Shown here piece by piece: positions 1 to 11,300 of a stretch of 64,000 bases of DNA. Each line of letters opens with the position of its first letter. Within the stretch, counting starts at the first letter, position 1. Below the pieces are notes generated by a model. The model saw only the letters and a program-made list of their open reading frames with translations. It was not told the DNA's origin and did not search any database. The DNA is from Diplolepis rosae. Lineage: Eukaryota; Arthropoda; Insecta; Hymenoptera; Diplolepididae. A program made the position numbers and the translations under genes. The stretch spans positions 12,152,001-12,216,000 of the forward strand of contig JAPYXD010000680.1 of NCBI GenBank assembly GCA_030998225.1, in the 5' to 3' direction.

Positions 1-795
1 TAATGTTTGCAACAAGTCATCTTGTGGCTAAATCTTAAACTCATATAATTCGCATGTGAACGCAGTGTATATACTGCATAGATAATACTGTATGTGTCAA
101 GCATGAATATCACAAGCTTCTTTTATTTGAATTTCATGATTTCACCACTTAATTGGGTCGAAGTGTTGAACACTTATTTGCCCGAAGTGCGCGGCACTGT
201 TTATTTCTCTCCGTGTAGGTTTAAGAGTTAAGGACAATTTCAACAATGTTAACTCGTCGCCACGGCCAGGTATTCAGAATATGGCTACCATGGCTACAAA
301 TCATGTTACTGCAGCCATGGGTCAAGTAGCGACAACAAGTCTCCCTCGTTACAGTCACTATTTTTTTCCAACTACATTTTTCCTAGTCATTATGACCAGG
401 TGCTATTTTTCTCTGTGTAGCATCAACCTCTAATGTTATATGGTTAATTTCTCTATTGCTTAGGAGATTGTTCGGCTTTATTATTCACTTTTTTCTAATG
501 AGATCATTATATATAGGTAGATAAGGTAGATTGCAAAAAACTTAGAACAAAAAAACGTTACCTTTACCGAAATGGAGGATTGCCTCATTTGTTATTTTAA
601 AGTAGCAGCGAATCACAGCCTCATTGTGTAATGGCAACCAATGGATGCGCTATAATGGCCCTCCTGCTCCTTCATATTATTAATTTAATTTTGCATTCTA
701 ATATTATGAACATGTAGTTACTATTGACAATTTAAATTATTGCAATATAACAATTAATGTTATTATATCGTTGTTACTATTGTTATTATGTCATG
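1..795. other. AT-rich gene-free stretch
   Basis: No open reading frame, RNA gene or clear repeat terminus could be supported here. The sequence is AT-rich with homopolymer runs. Confidence 0.6.
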
Positions 796-860
796 CTCTC
801 TAAATCTGAATCAGTAAAAACTCACTGATTCAGAGTTAAGAACCAATGTTTCGAAAGTTA
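796..860. repeat. Fragment of CTCTCTAAAT-family MITE
   Basis: A short stretch begins with CTCTCTAAATCTGAATCAG and runs into a second motif with TGTTTCGAAAGTTAT. A near copy lies at 8249-8316. It resembles one terminus of the TA-target MITE family seen intact at 6712 and 10023, fused to another short sequence. It directly abuts the next MITE. Confidence 0.55.
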
Positions 861-861
861 T

Positions 862-1014
862 GTCTTCCACATAGAAATGAGTGGAATTTACCTGATTCCG
901 CCAGGGGAACTCACTAGATCCCCTAGATATACTGGTCAATAGTGAAATTCGCTGGTCAACCAGTGAGTTCGCCTAGTGATATCAGTTTAATTTCACTGAT
1001 TCTATGTGGAAGAC
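862..1014. mobile_element. Short palindromic MITE, TCTTCCACATAG termini
   Basis: The left end GTCTTCCACATAGAA is the inverted complement of the right end TTCTATGTGGAAGAC. The element is 153 bp and internally self-complementary, with repeated CAGTGA/TCACTG motifs. A second copy of similar size lies at 10751-10892. It has no coding capacity and the target duplication is unclear. Confidence 0.75.
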
Positions 1015-2113
1015 TTATGGGTCATTCTATTTCAGATCGGGCAGGTCAGTCTGGATCATGTCATCGTTTTGCTTCAATTTTTTATAATGAATTATACATA
1101 CAGTTCTAAAAGACATGCATTTTTTTTTTTTCGCTGAAAAACTCGATTTTTTCGATCAACAGCTTTTTGAAAGATAACTGTCAAAATAGATGTATAACCT
1201 TAATCCGTTGAGAATTCTTTTTAAAAATGTCATAACTTCCACAAAAATTAACGAATTTTAACTAATTTTTTTGAGAAAAATTCGTAATTGAATATCCTTT
1301 AAGATTCTCTAGTAGTAAGTTCATTTTTTAACAAGATGCAATAGTTATTGTCGTAGTCACGAAATGATTTTAAAAAAATCGAACATAAAATTTTTAAACT
1401 TCATCATTCTTTTTTTCTTCCAATTTTTTTATGGTGTAGCATGGTATTAACAATATTTGATAAAAGTTATAACATGCCGAAATGGTTTGTTTGTAAATGA
1501 GAATTTCTTTTCGGAAATTGGCAATGTGTCATATTTCAGCGGTTTAGGTGCAATTTTTATTGCTATTAATTCATCATTATACCTTGAAAGTAGACTTCCG
1601 CGATAAAATTGAATATTATTTATATTATTTTGTAATGTATTCTTATTATATAATAATATTATAATGCTATAATATATTATAATATCAATATGATTGCTCT
1701 ATTACAATAATAAGCATAATAAGCAAAAATACATCAGGCTTTAACGCGCATGGATTTGCAGAATATAAGATGTTTCGCTGTTCACGCCACGTGAGTATTT
1801 GAAATTTAATCGGTTAAATTATGATAAATGTAATACTTTTCAGTATACGACATTCATAACTACAACTAATTGTTTCCAAAAGCGAAGTTGCTTAGGTCAT
1901 AAAATTGTATACTCTTTAAATAAATGAAAATTTATTTGTAATTAATTCTTATAATAAAATTTGGCTTTTCTCTATTCTGTTAAACTCATTATCTCTTTCA
2001 AGATAAACCGAAGAACTTATGGAAACAGACTCTAGACATTTGGTTAGGAATTTTTAAACAAGTAGGGATTTAGAACATCACACCATGTGATAGATATTAT
2101 TCTAATTGATTTG
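1015..2113. other. AT-rich gene-free stretch
   Basis: Nothing beyond AT-rich sequence and homopolymer runs was recognised. A short ATTATA-rich low-complexity patch lies near 1630-1690. Confidence 0.55.
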
Positions 2114-3838
2114 TATATGGGTTATTCTATATCAGATTTACAATCAAAATTTCGATTAACCTGAAAGTTTTATTCCTCGTTCTAGAGAGGAAAAGAAATG
2201 ACACGTATTTTTTTTTTCAATGTGATATGTAAATTTTTCAAGTTATTGATTTTTTTATTTTCAAAGTGCAAAAAATGTTTTTTTCAATACTGCTTCTAAT
2301 ATTCAACGAAGAGTATAAAATACATAAATAAAATATGCCATGGGATCTACTATTACGTCCATGCTTTGATAAAAACTCAGAAACGGTATTTAGTACTTTC
2401 TATGCAACAATTAAGTAAACAAATGAAATTATCTCAAAAGGGACATTTATTTTTATTATGAATGATTTATGACATTATTTATTTCAGAAAACGGACGGCG
2501 CCATCAGAAGAAAGGTTGGTCATAGAGTAATTGTGTCATGTTTTGGACAATGAAATATGATTTATAAATTTTTTATCAACATTTAAGACCAAAAAATCGC
2601 ACTTTTTTTAGTTTTTTGTTTACAACATTAAAGGTAATTATCCAATCTTGACGACATCCATTGATAAGTTGTAGACAATTGAATTGCCAACAAAATGAGC
2701 TGTCGCTTGATCTGATTGGATAATTAGAAGCGGAGAAAATTCGGAAAAACCGGTAAATTTAGCTTTTCTTAAACAAATTAATATCTCAGTTAATTTTTAA
2801 CTTTTCAGGTTGAGGTTTGGTGGAAAAGTAGCAGACTTTATGCTCTTCAAATGTATTAAAAACGGACACTTTGAGATAATACGTTTTCGCGCTATTGACA
2901 CTTTCATTTATTTAATCCGTTAATTGTAAAATGTCTGCTTGCCGCAGAGGTGGTCCGATTTTTATTTTGAAAACGGCTTTTCAATATATAAATCAAGCAC
3001 AAAATAACGTCAATCTTGGTTTTTCGCTAAAATGTTGCAAAGTACATTAAAAGAAGGCCCAAACATGACTTCAAACTTCTGAAAGACAAGCACGAAAAGC
3101 TAGTCTCCCAAGGTCTGTGTATGATCAAATAACGACACCATTACAAACATTACAAACTGACAACAATTGAATTTTCATTTATTTGAAAGTATTGGATGTA
3201 AAAGTGCATTGTTAATAAATTACATGACTGCTTTCGAATTAAACAGTGTTTCTTTCTCAAAAGACTTTTTATTATTTACCGACTTTTATTTGTGGGAACT
3301 GCATAAAATCCTCATCGGAATATGGTAGACTCACTTACAAATGTTTTAGTGCGCTCGACTCTATACTTCGCGTTGCGCGCTCCAAGCGCGAGGTCACACA
3401 AAAAAAAAATTTTCTCGAAAAGTATCAAACGGTCCACTACCAAATTTTGACACAAAGTTCTGTGTACTTAACGAACAAATTACACAAAAAATGATTCAAT
3501 TCAGACATGTCCCTTTTGAGATAATTCCATTTGTTTACTTAATTGTTGCATAGAAAGTACTAAATACCGTTTCTGAGTTTTCATTAAAGCATGGACCTAA
3601 TAGTAGATCCCATGGCATATTTCATTCATATATTCTATACTCTTCGTTGAATATTAGAAGCAGTATTGAAAAAAACATTTTTTGCACTTTGAAAATAAAA
3701 AAACCAATAACTTGAAAAATTTACATATCATATTGAAAAAAAAATACGTGTCATTTTTTTTCCTTTCTAGAACGAGGAAAAAAATTTTCAGGTTAATCAA
3801 AATTTTGATTGTAAATCTGATATGGAATAACCCATATA
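2114..3838. mobile_element. 1.7 kb foldback element
   Basis: Long inverted arms occupy about 2114-2445 and 3507-3838. The left terminus TATATGGGTTATTC is mirrored by GGAATAACCCATATA at the right. The arms share blocks around AGTACTTTCTATGCAACAA and its complement. The roughly 1 kb spacer has no coding sequence; short frames in it are chance or palindrome by-products. The structure matches long-inverted-repeat MITE or foldback transposons. Confidence 0.8.
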
Positions 3839-4384
3839 TTTTACGAAACATGGGTTTAGTCGATGAGAAAGTTCAGGATAAATTTTAATTTTAAACTATA
3901 TTTTTGAACAGAAAACGTGTATTCTGCCTTACACTATTGTCATCCCAAGTCAGTGATGTGTTGAATAAGTTATGTTCTCTTCGTGTATATATATATATAT
4001 AATATGCAATGATATATCATCGCACAGTTGCACGAATGTGGTCCAGAGCAATAGCAGAGACTAAGCTTCATGCACGTGGCTCCATATGTATCCATTCGAC
4101 CTACGGTTCACAAAATAAAAAATTCTTATGTATTTTTGCCATTGTAAAAATGTTCATATAATACTGCAAGTAACACAAAATCTGTAAATATCAATAACAC
4201 ACATGGAATAAATTATTGCCAAAAATGTGTTTTGCATATTTTTACCTTACATGTTACATTCGATATGTAAACGAGAACTTTACTTTGAAATTCGCAAAAG
4301 TGATTGTAATCAACGTATTAAATTATCCGGTTAAATTGTTTATGAAGCTAAATCAAGGATTTGATCGCTAATCTTATCACTAAT
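3839..4384. other. Gene-free stretch with a short (TA)n run
   Basis: The stretch contains a TA dinucleotide microsatellite at about 3984-4001 and is otherwise unremarkable. It lies immediately upstream of the GC-richer candidate promoter of the + strand transporter gene. Confidence 0.55.
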
Positions 4385-4967
4385 GCATTGGACTGTACAG
4401 GTTGTCGTCAGATGGTTGTCAGAGTAGCTCGTGGATTTCCTCTAGTTCTAGATCGTCTTCAGGGCCGAAAGTGGGGGCAAGGAATCACCTCGGTTCTGAA
4501 TACGTCTTGTTAGAAGCCAGGAGAAGATCTCAGTTGGGAAAGAAGATCTGTCGTTTTCGGACGCGAATCCATTTCCTGCAAACGGTTGTAATTACACTGA
4601 CCCCCTCCTCAATTCTTCTTCCTATTAGTCGTTAAGAACAAAATCCCTCGGAAATAATGAAACAAAATTGAATAATGAAGTTTAATTAAATACTTTAAAC
4701 TCACTTTCGTCATTAGAATCTATCTCACAATATTTTTAAATAGAAAATATGTGATTTGGAAATATATAAGAATTTATAGATTCTGATTTGGATTGGGTAC
4801 AAGATTCTTCTAAGGAGTCCTTCTGGACATCCTTTGTAAAAGACGAGAGGAATGATGCTGAGCGAAAAGAAAAACAAGCGAGTGGAGAAATTTAATCATC
4901 AATCGTTAATTTAAAGGGGTCAGAAAAAGGTAACAGAGAAACAAAGACGGAAACAAGATAAGAAAAA
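4385..4967 (+). promoter_or_regulatory. Candidate core promoter and 5'UTR of gene 1
   Basis: This block is visibly richer in G+C than its surroundings at 4400-4610 and ends at the ATG of the first coding exon. It contains TCAGTT at 4530-4535, an arthropod initiator match with A+1 at 4532. A downstream promoter element GGACG lies at 4559-4563, exactly +28 to +32, the spacing known for Inr-DPE promoters in Drosophila. If used, the 5'UTR would be about 436 nt and unspliced. No TATA box is seen at -30. The motifs are short, so chance remains possible. Confidence 0.45.
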
Positions 4968-5307
4968 ATGAAGAGCTCGAAGGATTCGAATAATGCAAAT
5001 AACTCGAATTGCGAGAAAAATGGACCAGAAAGTGTGAAACTTCTCAATGTTCCAACAACACCACCTAAAACCCCAACTACCCCGACCCGGGATCTAGAGG
5101 ATCTTTTTAAGGATCTTCCAATCACGGAAGAAACTAGCTGTGGATTCGGTTGTTTTCGTGGACCGAATTTGCAGAGATTTGCAAATAAGAAGGCTTATGT
5201 ATTCCTCTATGGAATTCTCGGATGTATATTCTCTGCCAGTTATGCCTATTTTAATGGAACTATCACAACGATAGAGAAGAGGTTCAAGATACCATCAAAA
5301 ACAATGG
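4968..5307 (+). CDS. Gene 1 exon 1
   Basis: It encodes residues 1-113 plus one base: the charged N-terminus and TM1. It ends ACAATGG before GTAATC, phase 1. The equivalent exon of gene 2 also ends in phase 1 at the same protein position. Confidence 0.9.
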
Positions 5308-8300
5308 GTAATCATTTTGAATTGATTTTCATTTAATTACTTGTACTAAAAATCAGATCTGCATAGGATCTGGGTGTGTTTTCGTCTTTGAACCTAGTGT
5401 GTTTTTATGTAGGTCTCATCACTGTGGGAAATGATATTTCTCAACTTTTTATCTCTGTGGTGTTATCCTACTACGCAGGAAAAGGACACAGGCCTAGATG
5501 GATTGCTGTAGGAATCTATACAGTAAGGAATTTTAAAAATATATTTAATTCTTTATAAATCATTCAATTTTTTTCTCTCTGGACGTTGAAAAATAGTTCG
5601 AGTGACTTTACTCAACTTTTGAGCAAAGTTGGGACACATCGACAAGTTGGAGATTATTTAATATTATTGTAATAATTTGTCACGTACATTTTGAAATTTT
5701 ATTCTACACTTTTAAAATTTACCGAATTGTGATGTAGTTTTTGAGATTTGGTACATCACAAATTATTAGAATAACATCAAATAATCTCCAACTTTTCCCC
5801 AATTTTGCTAAAAGTTGAGTAAAGTTTCTCGAACTATTTTTCTCTGTCTAGAAAATTGGCAAAGAGAAGCCAGGGTCAAAATATAAAACTAGAGAAGGAT
5901 TGAGAGAGAGGATAAACCCTTTTTAATGAAATCGTCTATTTGTGGAATTAATTATTTATTAATGATTGAAGAAAATCAATGACGAGTTAAAATTATCTGA
6001 TGGAATTTGTTTCTTATCAGGAATATGAAAAAATGGTATCTGATTATTTTTATTAAATATCGTTACGAAAACTGAAAAGAATGTTTACTAATAAAAATGG
6101 CTTTACCTACATTAGATACATTTACGTATGAAAGATTCGTATTTAACGAATGAAAGTTCATATGTAGATAAGAATGGCGCGTCTTGTCGAAAGCTACGGC
6201 TGTCAGTTGCAGTACACCGGTGCTTAATTAAATTAGGAAGTACTGAAATCGCATCTACGTTTGTTCACGACTGGCGGTACGTTACGTACTAGCACTATCG
6301 TATTTTTCATTCATTCTCTGGACAAGATGACCCTACAAATAAGTCAGCATTGAAATTTTCAAAACAGGAAGAAACTTTTATCCAATAATATACAGTTTTA
6401 AGTTCATTAGTAGAAGTCTATCCCAGTAAAAAAAAAAAATGTTACACGGAGAAAAATGGATATTGACCGATAATATCTAGATATTGAGGCACAATGTCAG
6501 TAGCATTCAACTATGTGACAAACATTTAGATATTCTACTTCAATATTCTAAACTATTGAATCTGAATATCAAATGTTGCTTCTCGGAAAAATTTTATATA
6601 CTGAAAAAATTTTTTTAATATTGCGTGTCAATATCTAGATATTATGGATGAATATCTCCCATTTGAATATCTACTTTTTAATATACATTTTTCTCCCTGT
6701 ATATGACCGTACTCTCTGAATCTGAATCAGTCAAATGTTCACTGATTGAATCAGTGATTTGCCTTTTCACTGGTTCATCAGTGAAAAAATATTTTTCACT
6801 GTTAAATCAGTTAATTTTCACTGATTCATCAGTGGAAAAAATATTTTTCACCGTCAAATCAGTCAATTTTCACTGAAATAATCAGTGAAATTTGACTGAT
6901 TTACAGTAACCTCTTTTTAGCTATTTGAATCAGTCAAATTTCACTGATAATCAGTAGATTTTGACTGATCCAAATTTAGAGAGTATAAGCGAATTAATTT
7001 TCGCGCTATCTATTATTGGTCAGACATTTCAAGAATGGTAAACATGATGTGTGAATTAGTTATCTTTTGCGAACAATGATTTTACTTTTTTTCACCTATT
7101 ATTCATTATAGAAAACTGATAACCGTGTGGAAATAAGTAGCAATCACTTTATCGTTCGACAAGATAACACTTTGATAAATACTTCTCAAGCTAGTTATCA
7201 AAGTGTGCCAAGATGTATTCTGTAATGTGTTATTTTTCATAAATTTAAAATAAAATTTTTATTTTTTTAGGTCGTTCTTTTCTGTTGCCTAACGATGCTT
7301 CCACATTTTTTGTATGGGCCAGGGGAGGATGCACTGATGCTGACGAAAGAGCATGGTGCTAAGCAACAAATAGTAACTAACTTAAGTTTAATAACATTAA
7401 AGCAGAAAAAGTTTCTTTGTTTGGACAAAGAGCGAGATAATGATTGTATAGAAGAAGATGGGAATTTTGCACCCCAAGCAATTTTTTTCCTTGCTCAAAT
7501 AATATCCGGAGTTGGTGGATCTTTATATTACACCTTAGGTGTCTCTTATATGGATGATAATATTCAGAAATCAAAAACACCAGCACTCATTAGTTTCTCC
7601 TATTTTTTAAGGATGCTGGGTCCAGCAATTGGTTATGGCCTCGCATCTTTTTCGCTGAAATTTTATATTAGCCCGACGTTAACACCTACGATTACAACTC
7701 AGGACCCAAGGTAGAATAATAATTAAAAACTATTCGTTGCATTTTACACTTACACACGGAGAAACTTTTTATATCAATTTTTACTATAGTATTTTTCAAT
7801 TTAGGGAAAAACTCATCACTTTGAGAATTTTTGTTAGTAAAAATACTAAACTTTATAATAATGATATGAAACTTCAGCATAGTTCATAGCAAATTTTACT
7901 ATAGTTTATACTAAAGTTTCATATCATTCTTCTAAAGTTTAGTATTTTTACTAACAAAAATTCTCAAAGTGATACGTTTTTCCCTAAATTGAAAAGTACT
8001 ATAGTAAAAATTGATATAGAAAGTTTCTCCGTGCAGAGATTATTAATAAATAGTAAGAGATACTTTAAGATAAAAGATATATTCTTTGAAAAGCCAATGA
8101 TATGTCAGTCACAGCCTAAAAAAATTATCTTATCCACCATTGCATTTGTTATCATTCTCATCAAGAATGTCTCTGATATTAGTTTTGCAATATTGACTCA
8201 ATATTTATTCTTATCACAATTATATATTGAGATTTCAAATGCTCGAGTCACTTTCTAAATCTGAATCAGTAAAAACTCACTGATTTAGAGTGAGAAACCA

Positions 8301-11300
8301 CTGTTTCGAATGTTATATACTCCTGAACAAAAAGTTTTGCCTATCCCAAACCAAATTTACTCATACTTCAAAGTCTCATACTTCAGCAAAAACTTAATCT
8401 ACGGATTCTAACATATGCATTTGTATGACTGTTTGTCTTTTGTTGGTCAAAAATGAAAAATAAAAGTCATCAAAATTTATGACCTGGCGCATCACCGTGG
8501 AAATGAATTGCACAAAAACGTCAAAAAAGCAGTTTGTAGCGTTTTTAAAGCTCTTTCGAAAGAACTCATAGGGGAAAAAATTTGATTCAAATTTATTGCA
8601 ATTATAAGCATTTTTGTTGAAAAATGGCCTTTATTTCCAAGATCTTTTATCTTTGGAAATACGAAAGAAACAGAACAACTTACGAGGGAAAAAATCTTTG
8701 TTATTTCCACACAGTAAAAAATATCGGTAAATTTTCCTACTATGTATTAGGAAATTTTTCCTAAATCCTTAGGAAGCGCAGATTTTCCTACAGAAAGTGG
8801 AAATATTTCGTAGATTTGAGGAAAATTGACCGAATTTTCGGACTTATTTCTGAACTATTAGGAAATATATCAAAAGAATGAGAACATTTCACAACTCTCC
8901 TAAGTTGTAAGTAATTTTTCCGATGAAAAGCGGAAATTATTCCACCAAAACGGAAATTTGTTCATTTTTTTTGGATCTTTTTCCACTTAAATTATGAAAT
9001 ATATCAATTTTTCCTAATAAACTGGATATTTTTCCTACCAAACAGTAGGAACTATTTCCAGTTCTATGTCGGAAATATTTCCGACTATATCTTTGGAAAA
9101 ATTTACAACCCATTTGTATTTTAAGCTATCCGACTATTATTGAGAAAATTTCCGAAAAAATTTTTACAGTGCAGTATTGGGTTGTGCCAAAAGTAATTGC
9201 CGATTTTACATATAGATCTCTTTGGTCATCTTTTTGAATGGCTTCTTTCAATGTCATGATTTTTTCCTTCTGGCATTTGTTAGGTGTCACTCTTAGTTTG
9301 CTTTACAAATAAATTGCGCGTAATTTCGTTTACAGTTGTTAGTTTAGCATCAACTTAAAGATGGAGTGTAAAAACGAGCATTTTCCTCATATGTTGTTTT
9401 TTTTATTTCCGTAAAGGAAAGAACGCAGCACAAGCTGCTAAAAAATCCACATGAATTGAAAGAAATTCATTTAACTAAATGCATCGATGCTTGTGATTTG
9501 CATCTTAAACGCAATGAATTCGATCCTTTTTTTAAACGAATTTTCACTCGTGATGAAAAATGGATTGTTTACAATACCCAGGTGGAAAAGTCGGATTCAT
9601 GCGAGTATTTACAAACGTCACAGTACAACCGAATTCGGAGTAACGCCAGTACTGAACCAGTATAGATTTCAGTGCTGGCATGGTACCGATGTCCAGTACC
9701 GCGCACTGCAAATCCTTCTGTGGCACTGGCACGGTACCAAGCCAGTTGTAAATTCCCACCTGGGTAACATTGTTCGAAAACGATCATGGTTCAAGCGTGA
9801 TAAACCACCGCAAACAACATCGAAAGCTTAATTGCATTAAAAAAAGATTATGCTGTCTGTTTGGTGTGATTGGAAAGGTGTGGTATTTTTTAGGCTGCTT
9901 CCAAGATAGGAAACGATTAATTCGGATATCTACTGTCGTCAGTTGAACAAATTGAACGCAGCGGTCAAGGAAAAATGGCCAGAATTAGTCAATCGTAAAG
10001 GTGTAATTTTTTGAGAGCGCTACTCTCTAAATTTGAATCAGTCAAAATCTGCTGATTATCAGTGAAATTTGACTGATTCAAATAGCTAAAAAGAGGTTAC
10101 TGTAAATCAGTTAAATTTTACTGATTATTTCAGTGAAAATTGACTGATTTGACAGTGAGGAATATTTTTTTCACTGATGAATTAGTGAAAATTAACTGAT
10201 TTAACAATGAAAAATATTTGGTCACTGATGAAGCAGTGAAAAGGTAAATTACTGATTCAATCAGTGAAAATTTGACTGATTCAGATTTAGAGAGTACACC
10301 ACACACATCTTTAGCCACACGCCATAAATTATTGAGGCTTGGTTGAGAAGTGATGTTACATCCACTATATAGCCCTGACCTTGCACCATCAGATTACTAT
10401 TTATTCCGATCTTTGCAGAACTCCTTGAATGGTAAAACTTTCAATAATGATGAAGTTGTGAAATCACACTTGGTTCAGTTTTTTGGCGATAAAGACCAGA
10501 AGTTCTATAAGCGTGGAATCATGATGTTACGAGAAAAATGGCAGAAGATCATTGAACAAAATGGAAAATATATCATTGATTAAAGTTCATTCCTTGTATT
10601 TTAAAAAATATATTTAATTTGTATGAAAAAATCGGCAATTACTTCTCAGACAACCCAATAGAATACTCAGCATTTTTTTACTGAAATATAAAACTGATGT
10701 ATGGGTAAATTTGGTTTAGGTGGGCAAAGATTTTTGTTAGGTTGTGTAAATCTTCCACATAGAAATCAATGGAATTTTCCTTATTCCGCCAGCAAAATCA
10801 GTGAAATATACTGGTCAACGGTGAAATTTGCTGATCAACCAGTGAGTTTCTCTAGTGATATCAGTAAAATTCCACAGATTCTATGTGGAAGACTTATAAA
10901 ATTCGAAATACTGGTTTTTCACAGTTTCGGATTTAGGGAGCATTTAAGACAAAACCAATAACATTATATTGATGCTAATTGAATTAATGAATTGAAGTAT
11001 GAATAATTAATTGAATTATAGGTGGCTTGGTGCATGGTGGTTAGGTTGGATCATCCTAGCAATTTTACTTTTTCTCTTCGCTAGTATATTAGCTCTTTTC
11101 CCAAAAACTCTGCCCCGAGCAGCAGCTCGAAGAATTCTTGCTCTTCAGAAAAATAAATCAGCATCTAATATGAATGGAGTTCAGGAACCTGAATTGCCTT
11201 CGCTCGAAGACATGATGAGGACATTTAAACGACTCATAACCAACAGTTCCTTCATGTGCAACAATTTAGCTGGTGTATTTTACTTCATGGGTTACATGCC

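Larger units (their letters stand above)
9361..10583 (+). pseudogene. Mariner transposase relic
   Basis: The frame opens with ATG at 9361 (MECKNEHFPHM) and reaches the RKG-NAAQAAKK stretch. It then jumps to the region preceding the first catalytic aspartate (KRIFTRDEKW), so about 100 residues with the helix-turn-helix domain are missing. After the first MITE the frame resumes with RKRSWFKRDKPPQTTSKA. The second aspartate motif is destroyed around the second MITE. The C-terminus from 10350 retains YSPDLAPSDYYLF, with the third catalytic aspartate, and ends at TAA 10581-10583. Residue matches are to the mariner D,D34D family. It cannot encode an active enzyme. Confidence 0.9.
9177..10658 (+). 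mobile_element. Degenerate mariner element carrying two MITEs
   Basis: The termini are typical mariner inverted repeats: TTGGGTTGTGCCAAAAGTAA at the left and the complement of a TTGGGTTGTCTGAGAAGTAA end at the right, both bordered by TA (9175-9176 and 10659-10660). The element sits in gene 1 intron 3 on the sense strand. It is broken by a deletion of the DNA-binding part, by frameshifts and by two TA-flanked MITEs (9577-9764 and 10023-10294). Confidence 0.9.

Noticed and set aside
4402..4635. Ser-rich 77-codon frame upstream of gene 1
   Set aside because: It lies in the candidate promoter/5'UTR, has no family resemblance and is not joined to the transporter frame.
9487..9831. 114-codon + strand frame running through the 188 bp MITE
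   Set aside because: It is created by MITE insertion into the mariner relic and is out of frame with the transposase.
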